From the NCBI GenBank assembly GCA_905213905.1, contig CAJMKD010000017.1, forward strand, positions 1 through 45,450: a stretch of 45,450 nt of DNA. The letters are read 5' to 3'. Under the pieces are notes generated by a model. It was given only the letters and a program-made list of their open reading frames with translations, was not told the origin of the DNA and did not search any database. This DNA is from an uncultured Sutterella sp. (lineage in GTDB: Bacteria > Pseudomonadota > Gammaproteobacteria > Burkholderiales > Burkholderiaceae_F). Both the position numbers and the translations under genes were made by a program. Positions 17,497 to 24,297 of the stretch are shown piece after piece (positions within the stretch are counted from its first letter, which is position 1; every line of letters begins with the position of its first letter).

Positions 17497-19200
17497 TCAT
17501 GTTGAGGAGAATTCTCCTCTGAGAGTTTCCCGAATGTCTTCAGGCCGCAGCTTTTCAGGGAGAGACCCTGTTCTGCCGCGAGCCAGAAAAACCCAGGCAG
17601 TTTCCGCTTCTGCCGCATTTTCTGCCGGCGTCCTTGCTGCATCTGCTGCCCCATCCAATGCCTTCAGCCCCGGAATATGGTCGCCGTACAGGAAAGCAAC
17701 AGCGTGCAGACGACCAGTCGATGCCTCTTCTGCAATATGCGCGGCACCGTCATCAAGTCTGCGCATGTGAGACGCATACCGCTCCACCTCGCTCATGCGG
17801 CTGCCTTCCGGACAACAGGCTTCATCCCACGGTCCGTGCGCTTCCATGGTGATGACAAAAAGAAATGTTGGCTCGCGGCAGGATTTCAGGAATCCTGCAG
17901 CTGCTTTCAGCAAAGCGCCGTCATCAACATATCTGCCGCAGCGCGGGAATTGCCGACCGTTTTTTTCCTTGGCCCAGGCATCCAGGGCTTTCAGATCCAT
18001 GAATGCATCGAAGCCGAGATTCGGCATGACTTCAGCGCGATCGAAAAAGCGGGCGTCGTTCGGATGCCATACCACGGTTCGATAGCCTTTGGCCTTTAGA
18101 TCACGGGCAATGCTTGCCATCGGCTCCATAGCCGCAAGCCGGTACGGATCAAAGCCGTAGGTTTCCGTTTCTTCCGGCGAAATGCCGGTCAGCACGGCAA
18201 ATTCGCTGCGCATCGTATAAGCACCCCGCCAGTCAAGCGAGAGAGCGCCACCACTCCCCGCTTCGATCAACGCGTCAATGGCAGGGGCAGCACTCGAGCG
18301 CTTCAGCTTCTGACCGATTCGACAAAAAGATTCCGCCTGCACGAGGAGAAGATGAGGTGAGGCAGGAGAAACTGCCCTCATATCTTTGTCAGCAGCGGTT
18401 TTGGCGGTAACCGACGATCGGCTTTGCTGACTTCTCTGAACCGGCTCTTCAAATCGAAACCGCGCACGAATGGCAAGACGTCTCCGTGCATGCCACAAAA
18501 GATGCAGAAGTGCTGCGCCCATCGGCGTGTAGGTCCAGGCATCTGCATTGGCTTTGAATTTCAAAGGATGTACCGAGAAGACCCGATCGAGGAGGCGGCT
18601 TTCATGCCTCGCCCATTCGTTCAAAAACCACAGCAAGCCGACATCAAGAAAAAGAATGACGGCGCGTTCAATGTATGAAAGGCCCAGCGGCGCTTCCTCC
18701 GCCACAATGCAGCCCATCAAGATTGCCGCGGAAACGAGGAGCGGCCAAACCCACAGGGGTGCGTAGCCGAAATAAAGCCTGGGGTATCGCAGCGCATGAC
18801 CGGCGAGGAAAACGTCTGAGAAAACGAGCGGCTCGTCCAGAATCTTTACTTTGAGGCGATTGCCCGCCCATAGCAGAACGATAAGAACCAAACCGATCCC
18901 GACGACAGACCACAAGCGATTAAAAACTGCCGTCAGAAACGAGAAAACAACCAGCACTATCAAACCGGACGCAAGCGCACCAATCCATCGGCTTGTTTTT
19001 GACTGCGCCGCCGCTTCCAGCGTCAGACCGGCCTTAACCGGGCTCGGTATTGAAAAACGGTCCGCAACCGTCAGAATCAATGCCAGAGAGAAGCATGCTG
19101 CATACCATTCCACTGCCGCGTAGCTCGCCAATCCCTCTGCTGCTTTCGACAACGCAGCTATGCCGTTCGGCCCGATGAGCGCTTCAAGAAATTCATTCAT
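17497..19200 (-). CDS. Membrane-anchored sulfatase-fold phosphoglycerol transferase-like protein (LTA synthase/OpgB type)
   Basis: This 567-residue protein has about five N-terminal membrane helices (to about residue 200) and then a periplasmic alkaline-phosphatase/sulfatase-fold domain (about 285-550). Metal and nucleophile motifs are visible: LLLVQAESF, AYTMRSEFAVLTG (threonine nucleophile expected), TVVWHPNDARFFDR, FVITMEAHGPW and LYGDHIPG. Such enzymes move phosphoglycerol or phosphoethanolamine from phospholipid head groups to periplasmic acceptors. Inside a kps locus it may decorate the capsule polymer or its lipid linker; this is inference. It starts with an 8-nt overlap into the SDR gene end and stops 60 nt before the kpsC start. 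A homologue used for osmoregulated glucans would be the alternative. Confidence 0.85.
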   Translation of the reverse strand: MNEFLEALIGPNGIAALSKAAEGLASYAAVEWYAACFSLALILTVADRFSIPSPVKAGLTLEAAAQSKTSRWIGALASGLIVLVVFSFLTAVFNRLWSVVGIGLVLIVLLWAGNRLKVKILDEPLVFSDVFLAGHALRYPRLYFGYAPLWVWPLLVSAAILMGCIVAEEAPLGLSYIERAVILFLDVGLLWFLNEWARHESRLLDRVFSVHPLKFKANADAWTYTPMGAALLHLLWHARRRLAIRARFRFEEPVQRSQQSRSSVTAKTAADKDMRAVSPASPHLLLVQAESFCRIGQKLKRSSAAPAIDALIEAGSGGALSLDWRGAYTMRSEFAVLTGISPEETETYGFDPYRLAAMEPMASIARDLKAKGYRTVVWHPNDARFFDRAEVMPNLGFDAFMDLKALDAWAKEKNGRQFPRCGRYVDDGALLKAAAGFLKSCREPTFLFVITMEAHGPWDEACCPEGSRMSEVERYASHMRRLDDGAAHIAEEASTGRLHAVAFLYGDHIPGLKALDGAADAARTPAENAAEAETAWVFLARGRTGSLPEKLRPEDIRETLRGEFSST

Positions 19201-20143
19201 CGCGCCCCCTCTTCCCGCTTATCCGTTGCGCCTTGCTTTCCGAATCGGGCTCAACGGTAAAGAAGAAGCCTTCCAGGAAAAAGCCCTGCGCCCAGTGCGG
19301 CAGAAGATTCAAAAGACGGATGCCGAAGGCAAGGATCCAGGGAAATGCAAATTCCCGCTTCCCTGACTCGATTGCAGCCTTGATCTTTCGAGCCGCGTGC
19401 TCCGCTGAGCAAAGCCAGGGCTTCGCGCCGATATAGCGCCGGCTCATGTCGGATTCAACATATCCGGGAAATATCACGGTGACGCCGATGCGGTGCTTTT
19501 GCAGCAGCCGGCGCAAGGCTTCGCCGTACGTTTTCTGCGCGGCCTTGGACGCAGAATAGCCCGGCGACCCGGGCAGCCCCGTAAGCGCCGCCAGCGAAGC
19601 AATGAATGCGATCTGAACCGGCTTGAATTCAGCATCAGGAGACACGCCCTTTTCCGAACGAAGCTGAAGCACGGCGCGCGCAAACGAATTGGCCGCCAGA
19701 ATGTTGCCGACGGCATTGACTTCCAGCTCTCGTTTCAAATCGTCCATGCGTTCCGGGAGGTACCAGCGTTCAATATTGTCGCCCTCTCCTCTCCGAGACT
19801 TTGCCACCACAATTGGTTCGACCGAAGCAGACACGCCGGAACAGAGAATCAGCCGATCTGCACCGAGAACTGCCGCCTTGAACGACCAGGCTTCGAGCGC
19901 AGAACGATCACGGATGTCGAAGGCATCCGTTTCTGCCGTTGCGCCTAGCGATTCGGCTTCGTTCTTCAAGCGTGCCAATACGGCCAGCTTGCGTCCGGCA
20001 AGAAGCAGATGAACGTTCTTTTCCGCATAGGCTCTGAAGAGCGCTTCGCCGATGCCGCCCGTTGCGCCGCAGATGGCGACAACCCGCTTTGCCGGTCCTT
20101 TTCCATCCGCGTCGTCCTTGATGCTACGATTCAACGTCTGCAT
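19193..20143 (-). CDS. Short-chain dehydrogenase/reductase
   Basis: The product has 316 residues. The N-terminal NAD(P)-binding glycine motif is CGATGGIGEAL, the structural NAG motif is altered, and the catalytic tyrosine-lysine pair is GYSASKAAQKTYGEAL, with a serine upstream in FIASLAALTG. The tail (ILAFGIRLLNLLPHWAQGFF) is hydrophobic and could bind the membrane. The substrate is unknown. Its position between the GNAT and the sulfatase-fold protein in the capsule operon suggests a sugar- or lipid-linked step, but SDR function cannot be read from sequence. Confidence 0.88.
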   Translation of the reverse strand: MQTLNRSIKDDADGKGPAKRVVAICGATGGIGEALFRAYAEKNVHLLLAGRKLAVLARLKNEAESLGATAETDAFDIRDRSALEAWSFKAAVLGADRLILCSGVSASVEPIVVAKSRRGEGDNIERWYLPERMDDLKRELEVNAVGNILAANSFARAVLQLRSEKGVSPDAEFKPVQIAFIASLAALTGLPGSPGYSASKAAQKTYGEALRRLLQKHRIGVTVIFPGYVESDMSRRYIGAKPWLCSAEHAARKIKAAIESGKREFAFPWILAFGIRLLNLLPHWAQGFFLEGFFFTVEPDSESKAQRISGKRGRDE

Positions 20144-20212
20144 TTCTTGATCGGGCCTTTTACAAACTTTCTCTTGGACCGTTCCAGCCTGCCTGGATCA
20201 CAGCCTGTACGG

Positions 20213-20860
20213 TCAGGCCAATGCTGAAGCTGAAGCCAGCTTCAGCGCCAGCGCCGCAGACGCGCTTTCCGTCAGCGGCTTCACCCAGCACTCGCCGCCG
20301 TCGGGATGCCGTTCAAGCAGCTTGTCTCCAGTCGGAATCTTAGAGACGACTCTGAAGCCCTGCTTTTCGTAGAAGTGTCTTGCCCTTTCGTTGTCCTTCC
20401 AGCAATGCAGCGCAAGCGAGGAGAAGCCGGTATCGCGCGCCAGATCAGATGCGAGATTCAGGATGAGGCCGGAGAGGCCCATGCCGCGGAATTCCGGCGA
20501 CACCCAAAGCGTATTGATCCAAAGTGAATCCGGATACTTGGCCTCAAGAAGCGCTCGAACCGCTTCAATGCGGCGTTTCGGCAAAAATCCTTCCATGACT
20601 GCCGGGACAGTCTGGTGCTTGGCATCATAGGCAAAAAACATGCCGCCGATCTGTCCGGCAACTTCTACGAGCAGAACGTGGTTGTAGCTGTATGCTTCAT
20701 GACCCCGACCCAAAACCAGCTTCAAAACTGCCGTAGATGTCATGCCGGGGAAAAGACCGTCGAACAGGTAGTCAATGACGCCTTCGGAAACTTCCCGAAT
20801 CGTTTCCGCAACGAAATCGGCGTCTTCTGCCGTTGCCCAGCGTACGTTGAGATTCTGCAT
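20213..20860 (-). CDS. GNAT-family N-acetyltransferase
   Basis: The 215-residue product starts at ATG 20858-20860 (MQNLNVRWATAEDADFVAETIRE). The acetyl-CoA binding region is VSPEFRGMGLSGLILNLASDLARD (a Q/RxxGxG/A-type loop), followed by LHCWKDNERARHFYEKQGFRVV, the classic C-terminal GNAT strand-helix. It lies between kpsS and the SDR in the same direction, so it may acetylate a capsule precursor; small-molecule resistance or protein acetylation are alternatives. The 69-nt gap to the SDR contains no obvious promoter. Confidence 0.9.
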   Translation of the reverse strand: MQNLNVRWATAEDADFVAETIREVSEGVIDYLFDGLFPGMTSTAVLKLVLGRGHEAYSYNHVLLVEVAGQIGGMFFAYDAKHQTVPAVMEGFLPKRRIEAVRALLEAKYPDSLWINTLWVSPEFRGMGLSGLILNLASDLARDTGFSSLALHCWKDNERARHFYEKQGFRVVSKIPTGDKLLERHPDGGECWVKPLTESASAALALKLASASALA

Positions 20861-20904
20861 GTTCTAAAGATTAAAAAGAAAGAGGGTTCCGGTTATTTTG
20901 AGAT

Positions 20905-22233
20905 TTATCGAATGATTCGAGCCGTGTAGCTGCCGCGCAAAGGCTTCACTTCGGCTGCGGACCGCTGAAAGCGCATGACGGCATCCGCCGCTGCCAGCTC
21001 CATGGCGCGCTGAGTATAAAAATTCCCGCGAATCAGCGCCCGTTCTCCGAGAACGCGTTTGAAATCGCGGTACAGTTTCATGTTTGGCGGTTGTGGAGAG
21101 CGCCAAAAATCATCCAGCGTTGAAAAGGGATAGGACTGCGTAAGCCCCGGCAGGTTGTAAATGCTTTTGCCGAGGCAATACACAGGCTTGCCGACTGAAA
21201 GCGCCATAAGACCAACCGTGCTGTTAACCAGCACGACGCCCCGGGACTTTTCGATCATCTGCGCGGTATTCCCGTCCTCAACAAAGCAGACGCGGTCAGC
21301 GATGCCGAGTTCTTTTGCAAATCCCTGAATGAACTCGCCGTATTTGATCAGACCGTTGTCGAGCGGATGATTCTTGATGAGAAGACGCGTCCCCGACATT
21401 GCCGATCGGGCAAAAGAAGCCAAAACGTCGGCAATCGCTTCCTGAACACGCACATAAGGCGAATAAAGCTGTATCTGGCTGTCGGAAACAAGCTGAAGCG
21501 GGAAGAAGAAGTACGAACCTTTCTGTTCAAAAAACGCTTGCAGGCGTGCTTTGGAAGTTTGATTCCGTTCTCTTCTTGTTAAGTATCTCGGCAGAATGCC
21601 GATCAGCTCGAAAAAAATGTTCGTTGGACGATGGGTTCTGTAGTGACGAAAGAAAGGCCAGAGAAAGAAATTGCCGGTGTGATGAAGAATGGCCTTCCAG
21701 ACCTTGTCGCGAATATCGTTTTCTACAGGCTCGGCTTTCGGATCCTTTAGATTCTTTGCCGCTTCATGAATTTCATGTGCGCTCGTCGGGAGAGACGATC
21801 GACCGTTCACGCCGTTTTCCTCCAGTGTGGAAAAACCTGCGCGAAGATAGCCTTCTTCAAAAACCCAGACGCGGATGCCGCGAACGCGGGCAAGGCGAAT
21901 GGCCTCCCAGTGCATAGGACGCCAGTCGCCGTAGACGCAAATATCTGTAATGCCGAGTTCTCGGTAGAGAGAACCTATCCAGGCAGGCCATTCATAGAGG
22001 TTGCCGTGGTAATTGATGGCTTTGTTGAAAATGCCCCAAAGGAAAACGTCACCGCCGCAGAAATTCACCTTATGGACGGCAGCGCCGCACTGACGGAGAT
22101 GTGAAGCCAGAAGTCTGAAAAAGCCGCTCTGCGGACCCTGCAGCAATAAAAAAGATCTGCCGAGAAGCAACTCATCCGACTTGCTGTCGAAGCTATTTAC
22201 GTTTTTATCTGCCTCCTTTCTTGATGCTTCCAT
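20905..22233 (-). CDS. kpsS: KpsS, capsule Kdo transferase
   Basis: This 442-residue KpsS starts at ATG 22233; the longer frame begins with TTG 22242 and is less likely. Capsule_synth-type landmarks are LLQGPQSGFFRLLASHLR, KVNFCGGDVFLW, VYGDWRPMHWEAIRLA, VFEEGYLRAGF, LLIKNHPLDNG, VVLVNSTVGLMALSVGKPVYCLG and the DDFW box. KpsS adds the first Kdo to lyso-phosphatidylglycerol at the inner face of the inner membrane, and KpsC extends it. It is the first gene of the leftward capsule operon, so the main capsule promoter should lie in 22234-22460. It is intact, unlike kpsC. Confidence 0.95.
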   Translation of the reverse strand: MEASRKEADKNVNSFDSKSDELLLGRSFLLLQGPQSGFFRLLASHLRQCGAAVHKVNFCGGDVFLWGIFNKAINYHGNLYEWPAWIGSLYRELGITDICVYGDWRPMHWEAIRLARVRGIRVWVFEEGYLRAGFSTLEENGVNGRSSLPTSAHEIHEAAKNLKDPKAEPVENDIRDKVWKAILHHTGNFFLWPFFRHYRTHRPTNIFFELIGILPRYLTRRERNQTSKARLQAFFEQKGSYFFFPLQLVSDSQIQLYSPYVRVQEAIADVLASFARSAMSGTRLLIKNHPLDNGLIKYGEFIQGFAKELGIADRVCFVEDGNTAQMIEKSRGVVLVNSTVGLMALSVGKPVYCLGKSIYNLPGLTQSYPFSTLDDFWRSPQPPNMKLYRDFKRVLGERALIRGNFYTQRAMELAAADAVMRFQRSAAEVKPLRGSYTARIIR

Positions 22234-22459
22234 TTCCTGCAAAGTCCTTTCGATTCGACGGCGAAATCATGCATTTTATGGAATTGAGGCTCCGTTGAAA
22301 CATGAACTAGTATTTATACTAGGATCATGTAGCGACGTATTTTTCATAGGTTTTGGATTAATCGCCACCTTAAGAGTTAATGGAAAAATTTTAATTCATA
22401 TCATTCTTTCTGTTAGAAAGAAACTCTTATTTCAAGAATACGCAGAAAAATTTGCTGGT
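22234..22459. other. AT-rich intergenic region, capsule promoter side, with two inverted repeats
   Basis: No convincing gene was found. Two perfect hairpins occur: CTAGTAT-TT-ATACTAG at 22307-22322 and TTCTTTCT-GTT-AGAAAGAA at 22404-22422. On the minus strand TTTCAA, 16 nt, TAAAAT (about 22272-22299) is a weak candidate promoter for kpsS. The base composition changes here from capsule-like to the AT-rich RT island, so the right end of the capsule locus and the left end of the insertion probably lie in this stretch. Confidence 0.5.
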
Positions 22460-22488
22460 TTGATTTTTTCTGAAAAATATGGTACAAA
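22460..22488 (+). promoter_or_regulatory. Sigma70-type promoter for the RT-associated ncRNA
   Basis: TTGATT at 22460-22465 and TACAAA at 22483-22488 are separated by 17 nt, with an extended -10 TGG just before the hexamer. Transcription would start near 22495, giving an RNA of about 290 nt up to the RT start codon. This is the best promoter match on the plus strand upstream of the RT gene. Confidence 0.65.
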
Positions 22489-22520
22489 ATGAGTACTCTT
22501 GGCAACGGTCAAGAGGTGTG

Positions 22521-22526
22521 TGATTG
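22521..22526 (+). repeat. Template-jump repeat copy 1 (TGATTG)
   Basis: This is the 5' copy of the 6-nt direct repeat, overlapping the base of the hairpin at 22524-22541. It would be the last part of the RNA copied in each round. By analogy it corresponds to one of the short ACA repeats described for the Klebsiella DRT2 RNA. Confidence 0.65.
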
Positions 22527-22655
22527 AAGTCAAGACTTCAACCAAGATCTCGCCGCTGGCGACGCTTGACCGCGCGGTCAAGTTCGCATAGAGAGCTAAG
22601 ATCATGAGAATTGATGTCACTTGGCAGCTATTCATACTGATTGTATCGTAATCGA

Positions 22656-22661
22656 TGATTG
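22656..22661 (+). repeat. Template-jump repeat copy 2 (TGATTG)
   Basis: This is the 3' copy, in the 3' arm of the small hairpin at 22648-22662. A third TGATTG lies at 22638-22643, 117 nt from copy 1, which also keeps the reading frame; only the 135-nt jump creates the 17-nt-spaced promoter. Confidence 0.65.
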
Positions 22662-22692
22662 CATATCGAACAGGTTTTTTCTTGTTCGTTAA

Positions 22693-22771
22693 AGAGTAGC
22701 CGATTTGTTCTTGAATCGCGTTCATGCGTAACCCGACCAGTTAGGAATGCTACTCTCCGTCTGGCGGGTTA
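22693..22771 (+). other. Predicted RNA pseudoknot before the RT start codon
   Basis: TAACCCGACCAG (22729-22740) pairs with CTGGCGGGTTA (22761-22771) with one bulged base. Its loop contains GCTACTCT (22749-22756), which is the exact complement of AGAGTAGC (22693-22700) outside the stem. The two helices cannot be drawn without crossing, so this is an H-type pseudoknot or a pair of alternative folds. It ends 15 nt before the RT ATG and could be the RT-binding scaffold. Confidence 0.6.
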
Positions 22772-22786
22772 ATAGCACTATACATA

Positions 22787-24148
22787 ATGAATAGAAGCGA
22801 ATGGATAAATAAACAAAACAAAAAGCATTCTTCGCAGTACACCCATATTGATCACCGAATATCTTTAAATCATTGTTGCGGCCATATATTTTCTCCAACG
22901 AAAGTAGCCTCGCATGGGTTTTATCCTTTCATTCATTATACAATTAAACAAAGAAAGTATAAAAAAGACCCCAAAACACGCGATATTTATTACGCAGCTC
23001 ACATTGACTCATGGATATATCGATATTACGCGTACTTAATCAATGAGCAGTACAATAAAATAATACGAGAAAAAGGTATTCAATCAGCCCCTATAGCCTA
23101 TCGCACAGACTTAGGAAAAAATAATATACATTTTGCTAAAAAAGCATTCGATTTTTTACTAAAAGCAAAAAGTGCCTTCATCATTGTTGGCGACTTTTCA
23201 CATTTTTTTGATGAACTTGATCACAAATATTTAAAAAATCAAATAATAAAATTATTCAATTTTGATTCAAAACTTCCCCCAGATTACTACGCTGTTTTTA
23301 AAAACCTGACGAAATACTCGTTTGTTGAGTTATCGGATTTGCTGGAAATCAACAAACTTCGCCCAGACAGAATTGGGGTACGACATTTCAATAAATCCAC
23401 GAATTTTAAAACAGCGCTACCTGATCAAAAATTAAATGATTTCAAGCATCTGATTAAAAGGCCCGTTGAATTCAAAGGAATTCCACAAGGTTCTCCGATA
23501 AGCGCAGCACTAGCAAATGTTTACATGCTTGATGCAGATAAAAAATTATTTGATTTTATCTGTAAAGACCTAAATGGCCTATACATGAGATATAGCGATG
23601 ATTTTATTGCCATCATCCCGATGAATGATAATCTAAAAGAAATTACTAGAATAAAAGATTTTATAATTCGAACATTATTAGATATTCCAAATTTGAAATT
23701 AGAGGAATCTAAAACAAAATGCTATTTCTTCGAAAACAACAATATAAAACGCATCTTCAATGATGACAGCTCAAGAAAATCAGTTGTAATTGATTTTCTA
23801 GGATTTTCTTTTAATGGCTCTTCAGTTAAAATTCGCGAAAAAACTATTACAAAATTTTATACAAAATTATATAGAAAAGCACGAACAATTATTCAAAAGA
23901 AAGGATATGTCAACGGGAAACACATAAGTAGAAAAGAATTATATCGGCTGTATTCATACAAAGGAAGTTTTGGATATCAAGCAAGACTTGCTCGCAGGAA
24001 GGGTTTGCACTTAGGCATCTCAAGTGTTCAAGGCAATTTCATTGATTATGTTGCAAAATCTCAGCAAATTTTTAATGACCAAAATATAAAAAATGCAACA
24101 AAAAATCATATGCAAAAGATAAGAAAAGCTCTTAGAAATATTCCTTGA
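22787..24148 (+). CDS. Reverse transcriptase, DRT2/UG2-like anti-phage RT
   Basis: This 453-residue single-domain RT lies in AT-rich DNA unlike its flanks. Motifs are: N-terminal SQYTHIDHRIS and HGFYPFIHYTIKQRKYK; RDIYYAAHIDSWIYRYYAYLI and AYRTDLGKNNIHFAKKAF; VGDFSHFFDELDH with catalytic D136; GIPQGSPISAALAN (231-244); YMRYSDDF with catalytic D271 and D272; and DFLGFSF (336-342). A basic helical C-terminus ends the protein. There is no maturase or endonuclease domain and no VTG motif typical of retrons. The early conserved blocks and the single-gene layout with an upstream structured RNA fit the UG2 (DRT2) group. In that group the RT makes concatemeric cDNA whose expression stops growth after infection. 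The subgroup is recalled rather than aligned. The start codon has no clear ribosome-binding site. Confidence 0.93.
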   Translation: MNRSEWINKQNKKHSSQYTHIDHRISLNHCCGHIFSPTKVASHGFYPFIHYTIKQRKYKKDPKTRDIYYAAHIDSWIYRYYAYLINEQYNKIIREKGIQSAPIAYRTDLGKNNIHFAKKAFDFLLKAKSAFIIVGDFSHFFDELDHKYLKNQIIKLFNFDSKLPPDYYAVFKNLTKYSFVELSDLLEINKLRPDRIGVRHFNKSTNFKTALPDQKLNDFKHLIKRPVEFKGIPQGSPISAALANVYMLDADKKLFDFICKDLNGLYMRYSDDFIAIIPMNDNLKEITRIKDFIIRTLLDIPNLKLEESKTKCYFFENNNIKRIFNDDSSRKSVVIDFLGFSFNGSSVKIREKTITKFYTKLYRKARTIIQKKGYVNGKHISRKELYRLYSYKGSFGYQARLARRKGLHLGISSVQGNFIDYVAKSQQIFNDQNIKNATKNHMQKIRKALRNIP

Positions 24149-24165
24149 TTGTATTTTACAATTTT
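24148..24165 (+). terminator. Weak AT-only hairpin after the RT gene
   Basis: ATTGTA-TTT-TACAAT followed by TTTAAATT overlaps the RT stop codon. The stem is short and has only one G-C pair per arm, so termination here is doubtful. The rest of the gap to 24297 is AT-rich with nothing recognisable. Confidence 0.25.
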
Positions 24166-24297
24166 AAATTAACTATATATTGCTTTCGTTTTTCTATTAT
24201 TTTAAACAAATAAGATTCCATTAAAATAAATGAGATAAAAAATACCTTTAATGCAGTGAACCTTTTATTAATCCCTTATCACGCCCCTCTTTAATCT

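Larger units (their letters stand above)
22521..22661 (-). other. Predicted 135-nt template unit encoding an endless 'neo'-type ORF in concatemeric cDNA
   Basis: TGATTG occurs at 22521-22526 and again at 22656-22661, exactly 135 nt (45 codons) apart. If the RT copies down to the first repeat and re-pairs on the second, the cDNA is a tandem array. Of the six frames of the unit only one, on the cDNA (minus) strand, has no stop: it reads IDYDTISMNSCQ, a hydrophobic SILMILALYANL and EILVEVLTSI, then isoleucine of the next unit. Each junction places TTGACT (copied from 22533-22528) 17 nt upstream of TACAAT (copied from 22645-22640), a promoter that does not exist in the chromosome. In-frame ATGs lie at 22635 and 22605. 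No strong ribosome-binding site is seen. Confidence 0.72.
22495..22786 (+). ncRNA. Structured ncRNA upstream of the reverse transcriptase, DRT2-like template RNA
   Basis: About 290 nt without a plus-strand gene separate the promoter from the RT ATG. The stretch is dense in stems: TTGAAGTC-AA-GACTTCAA (22524-22541), CGCC-GCT-GGCG (22551-22561), an 18-nt perfect palindrome (22565-22582), GTAATC-GAT-GATTGC (22648-22662, one wobble), CGAACAGG with CTTGTTCG (22667-22688) and a pseudoknotted 3' part (22693-22771). The 5' end TACTCTT (22494-22500) can also pair with AAGAGTA (22692-22698), which would close the middle into a loop. DRT2-type RTs are known to use a similar-length upstream RNA as a rolling-circle template. 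Ends are estimated, and the 3' end may lie a little before or inside the RT gene. Confidence 0.78.

Noticed and set aside
22181..22492. 103-residue plus-strand ORF between kpsS and the ncRNA
   Set aside because: It begins inside kpsS on the opposite strand and has no start signal or family features.
22432..22725. 97-residue minus-strand ORF as an ordinary small gene
   Set aside because: It has no ribosome-binding site, covers the RT-RNA and its promoter, and its open frame is better explained as the constraint on the concatemeric cDNA frame between 22521 and 22661.
22495..24148. Retron (msr-msd RNA with RT)
   Set aside because: The RT lacks the VTG motif, and no retron a1/a2 inverted repeats with a priming guanosine are evident. 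The repeat and frame arrangement fits a DRT2-type template instead.
22787..24148. Group II intron or diversity-generating retroelement RT
   Set aside because: There is no maturase or HNH domain, no catalytic intron domain V after the gene, and no adenine-biased template/variable repeat pair nearby.
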